A DNA stretch of 64,000 nucleotides, taken from the NCBI RefSeq assembly GCF_000718165.1, contig NZ_JOEY01000024.1, forward strand, positions 124,001-188,000, read 5' to 3'. Shown one piece after another: positions 54,634 to 63,193 of the stretch. Positions within the stretch are counted from its first letter, which is position 1; each line of letters starts with the position of its first letter. The translations under genes and the position numbers were made by a program. The notes below the pieces were generated by a model. It saw only the letters and a list, made by a program, of their open reading frames with translations, made no database searches and was not told the DNA's origin. The stretch comes from Streptomyces fulvoviolaceus. GTDB lineage: Bacteria > Actinomycetota > Actinomycetes > Streptomycetales > Streptomycetaceae.

Positions 54634-55452
54634 ATGCGCAAGTCCGTCATACCCGCGGCCGCGGTGGCACTGGCCCTCGGCCTCACCGCCTGCGGCTCGG
54701 GAGACAGCGGTGGTGGTGACGACGACGCCCTGGTCGTCGGCGCCACCGCCGTCCCGGCCGGCGAGGTCCTGACGTACATCAAGGACGACCTCGCCGAGAA
54801 GGCGGGCCTGAACCTGGAGATCAAGGAGTTCACGGACTACGTCCTGCCGAACACCGCTCTCCAGGAAGGCTCGCTGGACGCGAACCTGTACCAGAACCAG
54901 CCGTACCTGGACGAGTTCAACAAGACGCAGGGAACCGACCTGGTGTCGGTCGTGAAGGCCTACCTGCCGCCCATGGGCGTGTACTCGAAGAAGGTCACCG
55001 ACGTCACGAAGCTAGCCGACGGAGCCACCGTCGCCGTGCCCAACGAGACCACCAACGAGGGCCGCGCCCTCAAGCTCCTCGCCGCCGAGGGCGTCATCAC
55101 GCTCAAGGAAGGGGCGGCTACCGACGCCTCCCCGGCGGACATCACGGCCAACCCCAAGCACCTGGTGTTCAAGGAGCTGGAGCCCGCCCAGCTGCCGCGC
55201 TCGCTCGACGACGTGGACGCGGCGGTCATCAACAACAACTACGCCCAGGACGCGGGCCTCAGCCCCACGAAGGACGCCATCCTCCTGGAGTCGGCGAAGG
55301 GCAACCCCTACGCCAACCTCCTGGCTGTCAGGAAGGGCGACGAGGACGACCCGCGGGTCGAGAAGCTCGCGAAGCTCCTCGTCTCGTCCGACGTGAGGAA
55401 GTTCATCGAGGACAAATACAAGGGGTCCGTCCTGCCGGTCAGTTCCGGCTGA
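54634..55452 (+). CDS. metQ: MetQ-type substrate-binding lipoprotein 2
   Basis: A 272-residue paralogue of the preceding protein and of the same family. Lipobox LTAC (Cys20), then GEVLTYIKDDLAEKAGLNLEIKEFTDYVLPNTALQEGSLDANLYQNQPYLDEFNKTQGTD. It lies 29 bp downstream, a tandem duplication that has diverged. Differences (LEPLGLYSHKV versus LPPMGVYSKKV, among others) are in loops near the ligand. A strong terminator follows, closing the operon. Confidence 0.92.
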   Translation: MRKSVIPAAAVALALGLTACGSGDSGGGDDDALVVGATAVPAGEVLTYIKDDLAEKAGLNLEIKEFTDYVLPNTALQEGSLDANLYQNQPYLDEFNKTQGTDLVSVVKAYLPPMGVYSKKVTDVTKLADGATVAVPNETTNEGRALKLLAAEGVITLKEGAATDASPADITANPKHLVFKELEPAQLPRSLDDVDAAVINNNYAQDAGLSPTKDAILLESAKGNPYANLLAVRKGDEDDPRVEKLAKLLVSSDVRKFIEDKYKGSVLPVSSG

Positions 55453-55479
55453 CGGGGCGTATACGGCTTATCGCCACGC

Positions 55480-55514
55480 ACGGGGTCCGCTCCCTCACCG
55501 GGAGTGGACCCCGT
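55480..55514 (+). terminator. Terminator of the methionine-transport operon
   Basis: 15-bp stem ACGGGGTCCGCTCCC (55480-55494) with GGGAGTGGACCCCGT (55500-55514), one G-T pair, loop TCACC. It begins 28 bp after the stop. Confidence 0.88.
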
Positions 55515-55604
55515 AGTGCGGTTCACTGGTTTCATGCTGCATGCTGGGCAGTTCAGCAGGCCCTGACGGTTTCCGCAGGTTTCCCGAAGTTAACGGAGCG
55601 GCGC

Positions 55605-56243
55605 ATGACTGGCACCTTCCCCAACATCTCCATCAGCACGGAGCGGTTGGTGCTGCGTCCCCTCGACGAGGACGACGTGCCCGCGCTGGCCGAGATGATG
55701 AACGACGAGCAGGTCGGGGCCTGGACCGATGTGCCGCAGCCCTACTCCGAGGAGCAGGCCCGCACCTGGATCACCGAACACGCGCCCAGCGAGCGGGAGT
55801 CGGGCCGCGGTCTCGACCTCGCGGTCACCGAGTTCCTCACCCAGCGCCTGGTCGGCGTCGTCCAGCTCGCCAAGACCAACTGGCACATCCGCTCCACCGA
55901 GCTGTCGTACGTCATCGCCCCCTGGGCCCGCGGCGAGGGCTATGCCTCCGAAGCCACGCTCGCCACTGCCCAGTGGCTCCTCACCGACCAGAAGCTCGAA
56001 CGCATCGAACTGCGCACGGCCGCCGACAACACCGCCTCCCAGCAGGTCGCCCAGAAGATCGGCTGCATCAGCGAGGGCGTCCTGCGGGGCGCCTGCATAG
56101 CGCACGTCCGTGCAGAGGACGGCACCTGGAGCGACGTCCGCACCGACTACATCGTGTGGAGCCTGCTGCCGGAGGACCTCGACGGCGCGGGGGAGCAGCT
56201 GGCGGACAGCAACGGTTTCACGTCGTACTCGGACTGGAACTGA
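55605..56243 (+). CDS. GNAT family acetyltransferase, RimJ/RimL-like
   Basis: A 212-residue acetyltransferase of the RimJ/RimL type. It begins with STERLVLRPLDEDDVPALAEMMNDEQVGAW and carries ELSYVIAPWARGEGYASEATLATAQWLL (acetyl-CoA loop). It continues LERIELRTAADNTASQQVAQKIGCISEGVLRGA, the usual ending. Such enzymes acetylate protein N-termini, amino acids or antibiotics; the acceptor is unknown here. It lies 104 bp upstream of cobL, without overlap. Confidence 0.9.
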   Translation: MTGTFPNISISTERLVLRPLDEDDVPALAEMMNDEQVGAWTDVPQPYSEEQARTWITEHAPSERESGRGLDLAVTEFLTQRLVGVVQLAKTNWHIRSTELSYVIAPWARGEGYASEATLATAQWLLTDQKLERIELRTAADNTASQQVAQKIGCISEGVLRGACIAHVRAEDGTWSDVRTDYIVWSLLPEDLDGAGEQLADSNGFTSYSDWN

Positions 56244-56347
56244 ACCAGGGAGCCACCGACCCGGCCGACTCCACCAGGTACCCTCACGGTGCCCGCCCTC
56301 CGGGCCGGCTCTGACCACCTGCGAAAACCCCTGGAGACTGAGACACG

Positions 56348-57562
56348 ATGGCCGACCGCGTCACGGTGATCGGCTGGGACGGCTCGCCGCTGACCGCCGC
56401 GGCACGCGCCGCGCTCGGCGCCGCCACGCTGGTGGCCGGTGCCGCGCACCATCTCGCGCTCCCCGAGGTGCCGCCCGCCGCCGAGCGCATCCGCCTCGGC
56501 AGCGTCGCCCTCGCCGCCCGCCGTATCGCCGGCCATCGCGGCAGCGCGGTCGTGTTCGCCGACGGGGATCCGGGCTTCTTCGGAGTCGTACGGACCCTGC
56601 GCGCGCCCGAGTTCGGCCTGGAGGTCGAGGTCGTGCCCGCCGTCTCCGCGGTCGCCGCCGCCTTCGCCCGGGCCGGTATGCCCTGGGACGACGCACAGGT
56701 GGTCGTCGCACACCGTCGCACCCTGCGACGCGCGGTGAATGTGTGCCGAGCCCACACCAAGGTCGCCGTCCTCACCTCACCGGGCGCCGGCCCCGCCGAA
56801 CTCGGTCTCCTCATGGAGGGCGTCCACCGCACCTTCGTGATCTGCGAGGAACTCGGCACCGAACGCGAACAGGTCACCGTCGTCACCTCCGACAAGGCCG
56901 CCGACCACACCTGGCGCGACCCGAACGTCGTCATCGTCATCGGCGGCCCGGCCGGCCCCGGCAGCGGCGGCGACGGCTGGATCGCCGGACGCGACCCGGG
57001 CACCGGCCCGCGCGGCTGGACGCAGCCCTCAGAGGCGTACGGCGGACCCCTGGGCGAGGGTGAGACGGAACTGCTCCGCGCGGCCCAACTCGCCCGGCTC
57101 GGCCCGCGCGTCGGCGACCTCGTGTGGGACATCGGCTGCGGCAGCGGCGCCTTCGCCACCGAGGCCGCCCTGGCCGGGGCCGCCGTCCTCGCCGTCGACC
57201 GGGACCTGGCGTCCTGCGTCCGCACCGAGGCAGCCGCACGCGATTTCGGGGTCCAGCTCCAGATCGTGCACGGCACCGCCCCGCACGTCCTGGAGAACCT
57301 CCCCGAGCCGGACGTCGTCCGTGTCGGCGGCGGGGGAGCGGCCGTGGTCTCCGCGGTCGTTGATCGCCGCCCGCAGCGCATCGTCACCCATGCGGCCACC
57401 CGCGACGAGGCCGAACTCATCGGCCGGGACCTGACCGAGCACGGCTACCGGGTCGAGTGCGCCCTGCTGCAGTCCGTCGAACTCGACACCCGGGCCTGGA
57501 CGGAGACGGAGCGGAGCGTCGCGTTCCTGCTCAGCGGCCTGCTGCCCGACCGCACGGCCTGA
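56348..57562 (+). CDS. cobL: Precorrin-6Y C5,15-methyltransferase (decarboxylating), CbiE-CbiT fusion
   Basis: A 404-residue bifunctional enzyme of the corrin ring pathway. The N-terminal CbiE tetrapyrrole-methylase domain (residues ~1-200) contains VVFADGDPGFFGVVRTL and EVVPAVSAVAAAFARAGMPWDDAQVVVAH. The C-terminal CbiT-type SAM domain has LGPRVGDLVWDIGCGSGAFATEAAL. Together they methylate C5 and C15 and decarboxylate the acetate side chain. Start ATG 56348 gives the usual length. No cobalamin riboswitch was recognised upstream. The BluB-CobT gene follows after a 378-bp gap. Confidence 0.93.
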   Translation: MADRVTVIGWDGSPLTAAARAALGAATLVAGAAHHLALPEVPPAAERIRLGSVALAARRIAGHRGSAVVFADGDPGFFGVVRTLRAPEFGLEVEVVPAVSAVAAAFARAGMPWDDAQVVVAHRRTLRRAVNVCRAHTKVAVLTSPGAGPAELGLLMEGVHRTFVICEELGTEREQVTVVTSDKAADHTWRDPNVVIVIGGPAGPGSGGDGWIAGRDPGTGPRGWTQPSEAYGGPLGEGETELLRAAQLARLGPRVGDLVWDIGCGSGAFATEAALAGAAVLAVDRDLASCVRTEAAARDFGVQLQIVHGTAPHVLENLPEPDVVRVGGGGAAVVSAVVDRRPQRIVTHAATRDEAELIGRDLTEHGYRVECALLQSVELDTRAWTETERSVAFLLSGLLPDRTA

Positions 57563-57940
57563 CGTCGATACCGTCTCGGATCCCGTCCCCGTGATCCTGT
57601 TGTCGTACTGCGCGCGGTAGGCTGGCCGATCGTTGTACCGCACTCGGACACCCGGCGCTTCGTAGGTCAATGTCCGGAAAACGCGCCCGTTTTGGGGTGG
57701 GTGTGGTACGGCGGAACCGGAGGACGCGCAACGTGGCGCAGTCCACAGCGGACCGTCGCGGATCAAGCTGTCGCGAGGGTCGGACGGCCGGGACAATGCC
57801 AGTTAATGGCTTTGTCGTCTTTTTCGGCGGTCGTTCGTGCCGCTGGGCACGCACGCTCGTTCTTCACTGCGGGGCGGTCGGTGCGCCGTTCCCGGTGAGA
57901 GCTGGTCGTAGGAGCACTAACCGATGGGCGAGGGGTACGC
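57563..57940. other. 378-bp intergenic region before the BluB-CobT gene
   Basis: No gene is evident, although frames are open because of the GC bias. TAGGCT (57619-57624) could be a -10 but lacks a -35 at the right distance. GCCAGTTAATGGC near 57797 is a small inverted repeat, followed by the T-rich TTTGTCGTCTTTTTCGG, which could end a short transcript. No B12-box or other cobalamin-riboswitch core was seen. The start codon of the next gene has GAGGGG 6 nt upstream. Confidence 0.4.
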
Positions 57941-60900
57941 ATGACCGACACCGGCCAGGTCCCGGGCGAGGGACTGCCGGAGAGCGCAGGCATGGTGGAA
58001 CAGCCGGGCGTCCCTGCGCACGGCGCGTACACCTACCTCTCCGAGACCACCGCCGAGGACGAAGACCTGTTGCTGCTGCCGGGCGCCCAGGGCGCCTGGG
58101 GCAACGAGGTCGCCCCGCCCCTGCCGGAGCCCGTCGTCGAGACCGTGCACGAGCCGGGCCCGCACGAGATGTCCGGCCGCGACAGCGGTTCGGTCGACCT
58201 CGGCGGCGTCCGCCTGCCCACCTCGACGGCTCCGTCCGCCGTGGCCGCGCCGCGCCGCCCCCTGCACCTGGGCCCGGCGATTCCCGACGCCTCCGCGAGC
58301 CCGGTCCGCTCCCTCGCCGACCGCGGCCCCGCGGGCGCGCCCGTGCGGCACCCCGGCCCGGCCACGACCGGCCCCGAGTACTTCGACGTCCCGCCGCTGC
58401 AGGAGATGCCCCCGCAGGGTGCGATGCCCTGGGGCGCTCCGGCGCCGGGCACGGTGCAGGCGCCGGTCGCCACCGGGGCACCGGCTGCGGAAACGGTTGT
58501 CCCGTCGGCCGCGCCCGTCGCCGAGCCGGTGGGCGCGGCCCAGGCGACCATGGCGCGCCTCGCGACCGAGGCCGTCGCGGCGGCTGTTCCGCACCCGGCG
58601 GAGGCCGGTCACGCGCTGCAGGGGCCGGAGAACGAGTACGCCGCTCAGGCCGCTCCGCAGGGCGGCGTCGAGCAGGTTTCCGCGGAAGCGCACGCATTCG
58701 ACGCCGGGAACCCGGCGGAGGGCGCATACGCTCCGGACTCCGGGCAGGGTCCACCGGCCGAGGTGGCCTGGGACGCGGGGCAGGGCCCGGTGTACGGGCC
58801 GGCCTCGGAAGGGGCGCAGGTTCCGGGAGTTGACCCTGTCGTGCAAGCCGGACAGGAGCCCGTCTCCGTCCCGGACGCCGGGCCGGTTCCGGAGGCCGTG
58901 CTCCCGTCGGAAATCGTTCCCGAGCCCTTGCCGGAGGCCGAACCGGTCGTACCCGCGGCCGACCCCGTCTTCGAGGCCGAGCCGGTCGTACCCGTGCCCG
59001 ACCCTGTCTCCGAGGCCGAGGTCCCCGCGCCCGATCCCGTCTTCGAGGCGCCCGCGCCGGTTGCCGAGGCCGCCGCGCCCGAGGTCCCTGAGGCTCCCTC
59101 CGCCGTGGACGCCGGGCCGATTCCCGCAGCCGTCCCGGCCCCGGAGGCCGACGAGGCTCCTGCAGCAGGCGCTGCCCTTGACGCCGAGCAGGCTCCCGAG
59201 GAGATTCCCGTCGCCGCGCAGGCACCGGACGCCTCGGACGCCGTGGCCTTCCCGGTGGCTCCGGACGTCGAGCAGATCCCGCAGCCGGCACCCGCGGAAG
59301 ACGCAACCGTGCTCCCTGAGCAGGCAGTGTCGGAGCAGGCCCAGGAGCCCCACCCGGAGGAGCTGCCCGCCCAGCTCGTCCCGGACCCGAGCCTCGCGCA
59401 GCCCGCCCCGCCGGACGCCTTCGCCCAGCCCGCGGACACGGCCGCCCCCGCCCCGGACCAGCCCGTCGACATCCCGGAAGCACCCCAGATCCCCGACGCC
59501 GAAGCCCAGTTCACGGACGCGGCCGTCCCGGCTCCGGCGGAGGAGGCCCAGCCGTCACCCCCCGTGGAGCCGGCCGAGGGCATCGAGCCCGCCCCCCAGG
59601 ATCAGGCGCCCGCCGCCCCGGTGGCCCCCGTCCTCCAGCCGCTCGCCGCCGAACCCGCCGACACACAGGGCCAGTTCGCGCACCCCGGCACCCCGGTGCA
59701 CGACCACGCCGAGGCCCCCGCCGCGGTCCTCCCGGCCACCGTCCCGCTGGAGCCCCAGCAGGACCAGCCACTCGGCCAGTTCGTCCCGGTCGAGGGCTCG
59801 GTGCCGACCACCCCGCACCTCGCGCCGACACCGCCCCACCCGCTGACACTCCCCGTGGACGAGCAGCAGGGCGCCCCGGAGCCCGTCGCCGCGGTCCCCG
59901 CCCCGCGCGAGGCCGAGGTGGAAGAAGAACTCGTACAGCACGCGGAGGACCTGGACACCAGGGCCGCCGACCAGGAAGACCCGGAAGAGAGCACGGCCGT
60001 AGTGGAAGAAGTACGCGTGTCCACGGGCCCGGCCGCGCCCGCCTACGAGGACGTCGAGCGCGAGGCCGTCCTCAAGGTCATGCGCGAGCGCCGCGACATC
60101 CGCAACGGCTTCCGCAGCGACCCGATCCCGCACGAGGTGTTGCTCCGCGTCCTGGAGGCGGCCCACACCGCCCCGTCCGTCGGCCACTCGCAGCCCTGGG
60201 ACTTCGTCGTCATCCGCTCGGCGGAGACCCGCAGCGGCATGCACGAACTGGCCATGCGCCAGCGCGACGCCTACGCCAAGTCCCTCCCCAAGGGCCGCGC
60301 GAAGCAGTTCAAGGAACTGAAGATCGAGGCCATCCTCGACACCCCGGTGAACATCGTCGTCACGGCCGACCCGACCCGCGGCGGCCGCCACACCCTCGGC
60401 CGGCACACCCAGCCGCAGATGGCGCCCTACTCCGCCGCGCTCGCCGTCGAGAACCTCTGGCTCGCCGCCCGCGCCGAGGGCCTCGGCGTCGGCTGGGTCA
60501 GCTTCTTCGACGAGCGCGAGATGGTCCGCGCCCTCGGCCTGCCCGAGCACCTCGAGGTCATCGCCTACCTCTGCGTGGGCTACGTCGACGAGTTCCCGGA
60601 CGAGCCCGAGCTGATGCAGGCCGGCTGGTCCAAGCGCCGCCCGCTGTCCTGGGTCGTGCACGAGGAGACGTACGGCCGTCGCGCGCTGCCCGGCGAGGAG
60701 CCGCACGACCTGCTCTCCGAGACCGTCTCCCAGATCCGCCCGCTGGACGCCAAGGCGCTCGGCGAGGCCTGGGAGCGCCAGAAGCGGATGACCAAGCCGC
60801 CCGGCTCGCTCGGCATGCTGGAGATCATCTCCGCCCAGCTGTCCGGCCTGTCCCGCCAGTGCCCGCCGCCGATCCCGGAGCCCGCGGCCGTCGCGATCTT

Positions 60901-61759
60901 CGCCGGCGACCATGGTGTGCACGCCCAGGGCGTCACCCCCTGGCCGCAGGAGGTCACCGCCCAGATGGTGGCCAACTTCCTCGGCGGGGGAGCGGTCTGC
61001 AACGCCTTCGCCGGCCAGGTGGGCGCCGAGGTCTGCGTCGTGGACGTGGGCGTGGCCGCCGACCTCCCGGCGACCCCCGGTCTGCTGCCCCGCAAGGTCC
61101 GCGCGGGCACGTCCGACATGACGACCGGCCCCGCGATGACCCGCGAGGAGGCCAAGCAGGCCATCGAGGTGGGCATCGAGACCGCCCGCGACCTGGTCGC
61201 GGCAGGCAACAAGGCCCTGCTCACCGGCGAGATGGGCATCGCGAACACCACCGCGTCCGCCGCCCTGATCTCGGTCTACACGGACGCCGACCCGGCCGAG
61301 GTGACGGGCCGCGGCACCGGCATCAACGACGAGACCCTCGCCCGCAAGACCGAGGTCGTCCGCCGCGCCATCGAACTCCACCAGCCGGACCCGGCCGACC
61401 CGATCGGCGTCCTCGCCGCGATCGGCGGCTTCGAACACGCCGCCATCGTCGGCCTCCTCCTCGGCGGCGCCTCCCTGCGTACGCCGGTGATCCTGGACGG
61501 CGTCAGCGCCGGCGCCGCCGCCCTGGTGGCCCGCGCGATCGCCCCCGAGGTCCTCGCCGCCTGCATCGCAGGGCACCGCAGCGCCGAGCCCGGCCACGTG
61601 GCCGCCCTGAACAAGCTCGGCCTGCGCCCCCTGGTCGACCTGGACCTGCGCCTCGGCGAGGGCACGGGCGCGCTGCTGGCGCTGCCGCTGGTGCAGAGCA
61701 CGGCGCGGGCCATGCACGAGGTGGCGACGTTCGACTCGGCCGGCGTCACCGAGAAGTAG
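57941..61759 (+). CDS. cobT: BluB-CobT fusion with a ~700-residue disordered N-terminal region
   Basis: A 1272-residue protein in three parts. Residues ~1-695 are low-complexity Pro/Ala/Glu/Val with repeated motifs (EAEPVVPAADPVFEAEPVVP type), no membrane helix and no known fold. Residues ~700-915 are a BluB-type flavin destructase (EREAVLKVMRERRDIRNGF, AAHTAPSVGHSQPWDFVVI, LAARAEGLGVGWVSFFDE) that makes 5,6-dimethylbenzimidazole from FMNH2. Residues ~922-1272 are CobT (AGDHGVHAQGVTPWPQEVT, GEMGIANTTASAAL, and catalytic Glu in LRLGEGTGALLALP), which activates DMB with nicotinate mononucleotide. The fusion joins synthesis and activation of the lower ligand. Confidence 0.92.
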   Translation: MTDTGQVPGEGLPESAGMVEQPGVPAHGAYTYLSETTAEDEDLLLLPGAQGAWGNEVAPPLPEPVVETVHEPGPHEMSGRDSGSVDLGGVRLPTSTAPSAVAAPRRPLHLGPAIPDASASPVRSLADRGPAGAPVRHPGPATTGPEYFDVPPLQEMPPQGAMPWGAPAPGTVQAPVATGAPAAETVVPSAAPVAEPVGAAQATMARLATEAVAAAVPHPAEAGHALQGPENEYAAQAAPQGGVEQVSAEAHAFDAGNPAEGAYAPDSGQGPPAEVAWDAGQGPVYGPASEGAQVPGVDPVVQAGQEPVSVPDAGPVPEAVLPSEIVPEPLPEAEPVVPAADPVFEAEPVVPVPDPVSEAEVPAPDPVFEAPAPVAEAAAPEVPEAPSAVDAGPIPAAVPAPEADEAPAAGAALDAEQAPEEIPVAAQAPDASDAVAFPVAPDVEQIPQPAPAEDATVLPEQAVSEQAQEPHPEELPAQLVPDPSLAQPAPPDAFAQPADTAAPAPDQPVDIPEAPQIPDAEAQFTDAAVPAPAEEAQPSPPVEPAEGIEPAPQDQAPAAPVAPVLQPLAAEPADTQGQFAHPGTPVHDHAEAPAAVLPATVPLEPQQDQPLGQFVPVEGSVPTTPHLAPTPPHPLTLPVDEQQGAPEPVAAVPAPREAEVEEELVQHAEDLDTRAADQEDPEESTAVVEEVRVSTGPAAPAYEDVEREAVLKVMRERRDIRNGFRSDPIPHEVLLRVLEAAHTAPSVGHSQPWDFVVIRSAETRSGMHELAMRQRDAYAKSLPKGRAKQFKELKIEAILDTPVNIVVTADPTRGGRHTLGRHTQPQMAPYSAALAVENLWLAARAEGLGVGWVSFFDEREMVRALGLPEHLEVIAYLCVGYVDEFPDEPELMQAGWSKRRPLSWVVHEETYGRRALPGEEPHDLLSETVSQIRPLDAKALGEAWERQKRMTKPPGSLGMLEIISAQLSGLSRQCPPPIPEPAAVAIFAGDHGVHAQGVTPWPQEVTAQMVANFLGGGAVCNAFAGQVGAEVCVVDVGVAADLPATPGLLPRKVRAGTSDMTTGPAMTREEAKQAIEVGIETARDLVAAGNKALLTGEMGIANTTASAALISVYTDADPAEVTGRGTGINDETLARKTEVVRRAIELHQPDPADPIGVLAAIGGFEHAAIVGLLLGGASLRTPVILDGVSAGAAALVARAIAPEVLAACIAGHRSAEPGHVAALNKLGLRPLVDLDLRLGEGTGALLALPLVQSTARAMHEVATFDSAGVTEK

Positions 61760-61766
61760 ACCCATG

Positions 61767-61807
61767 ACGGCGGGGGCGGGGACGAGCAACGCTCCCGCCC
61801 CCGCCGT
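61767..61807 (+). terminator. Strong terminator after the BluB-CobT gene
   Basis: Perfect 14-bp stem ACGGCGGGGGCGGG (61767-61780) and CCCGCCCCCGCCGT (61794-61807). It begins 7 bp after the stop codon. Confidence 0.85.
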
Positions 61808-61896
61808 ACGCTGAACCCACATCCAGAATCCGCACGTCAGGGCTGCTCCAGCGCCGTAGCACCCGTCGCACCGCCTGTACGAGGAGCCGCACCTCC

Positions 61897-63129
61897 ATGG
61901 CCGAACACCCCGCCTACCCCGTAGGCCTCCGCCTCACCGGCCGCAAGGTCGTGGTCCTCGGCGGCGGCCAGGTCGCCCAGCGCCGGCTGCCGGCGCTCAT
62001 CGCAGCCGGCGCGGACATCCTCCTCGTGTCCCCCGAGGCGACCCCCTCGGTCGAGGCGATGGCGGACGCGGGCGAGATCACCTGGGAGAAGCGCCCCTAC
62101 GCGGAAGGCGACCTCGCCGACGCCTGGTACGCCCTGATCGCCACCGGTGACAAGGACGCGTCCGCCGCCGCCTCCGCGGAGGCGGAGCGGCACCGGGTCT
62201 GGTGCGTCCGCTCGGACGACGCCGACGCGGCGACGGCCTGGACCCCGGCCACCGGCCACAGCGAGGGCGTGACGATCGCCGTCCTCACCACGAACGCGCG
62301 CGGCCGCGACCCGCGCCACACCGCCGCGATCCGTGACGCGGTGGTGGAAGGCCTCCGCGACGGCACCCTGGTGGCGCCCCACCACCGCACCCGAACGACC
62401 GGCGTCGCCCTCGTCGGCGGTGGCCCCGGCGACCCGGACCTGATCACGGTCCGCGGCCGCCGCCTCCTCGCCGCGGCCGACGTCGTCATCGCGGACCGCC
62501 TCGGCCCGCGCGACCTCCTCGCCGAACTCCCGCCGCACGTCGAGGTGATCGACGCGGCGAAGATCCCGTACGGCCGCTTCATGGCCCAGGAGGCCATCAA
62601 CAACGCCCTGATCGAGCACGCCAAGCAGGGCAAGTCGGTCGTACGCCTCAAGGGCGGGGACCCGTACGTCTTCGGCCGTGGCATGGAGGAGCTCCAGGCG
62701 CTCGCCGAGGCCGGCATCCCGTGCACCGTCGTCCCCGGTATCTCCAGCTCGATCTCGGTCCCGGGCGCGGTCGGCATCCCGGTCACCCACCGCGGTGTCG
62801 CCCACGAGTTCACGGTGGTCAGCGGCCATGTCGCCCCCGACGACGAGCGCTCCCTGGTCGACTGGCCGTCGCTGGCCAAGCTGACCGGCACGCTCGTGAT
62901 CCTCATGGGCGTCGACAAGATCGGCCGGATCGCCGAGACGCTGGTGGCCCACGGCAAGTCCCCGGACACCCCGGTCGCCCTCGTCCAGGAGGGCACGACG
63001 GCCGCCCAGCGCCGGGTCGACGCGACCCTGGCGACGGTCGCCGAGACGGTGGTGAACGAGGACGTGAAGCCCCCGGCCGTCATCGTCATCGGCGAGGTCG
63101 TGAAGGTCGGCCCGGACCCCTCCGCGTAA
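61897..63129 (+). CDS. cysG: Siroheme synthase-type enzyme: precorrin-2 dehydrogenase plus uroporphyrinogen-III C-methyltransferase
   Basis: A 410-residue enzyme. The N-terminal domain (1-~155) binds NAD (VVLGGGQVAQRRLPALIAAGADILLVSP) and oxidises precorrin-2; ferrochelation is possible. The C-terminal SUMT domain (~165-410) makes precorrin-2 from uroporphyrinogen III with two SAM: VALVGGGPGDPDLITVRGRRLLAAADVVIADRL, VRLKGGDPYVFGRGMEEL, PVTHRGVAHEFTVVSGH. It feeds both siroheme and cobalamin. It lies 137 bp after the CobT gene with its own ribosome-binding site, past a strong terminator, so it is probably separately transcribed. Confidence 0.93.
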   Translation: MAEHPAYPVGLRLTGRKVVVLGGGQVAQRRLPALIAAGADILLVSPEATPSVEAMADAGEITWEKRPYAEGDLADAWYALIATGDKDASAAASAEAERHRVWCVRSDDADAATAWTPATGHSEGVTIAVLTTNARGRDPRHTAAIRDAVVEGLRDGTLVAPHHRTRTTGVALVGGGPGDPDLITVRGRRLLAAADVVIADRLGPRDLLAELPPHVEVIDAAKIPYGRFMAQEAINNALIEHAKQGKSVVRLKGGDPYVFGRGMEELQALAEAGIPCTVVPGISSSISVPGAVGIPVTHRGVAHEFTVVSGHVAPDDERSLVDWPSLAKLTGTLVILMGVDKIGRIAETLVAHGKSPDTPVALVQEGTTAAQRRVDATLATVAETVVNEDVKPPAVIVIGEVVKVGPDPSA

Positions 63130-63193
63130 CCGCGGGTAACACAACCCGCTCCCAGCCGTTGGCACCACACCCAGGACAAGGCAGTATCACCCT

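Noticed and set aside
57563..57940. Cobalamin riboswitch before the cobalamin genes
   Set aside because: No B12-box-like core or recognisable kissing-loop sequence was found.
59555..61822. 755-residue minus-strand frame opposite BluB-CobT, and similar long frames at 38138-40282 and 34233-36857
   Set aside because: Shadows caused by third-position GC bias; the opposite strands hold clear enzymes.
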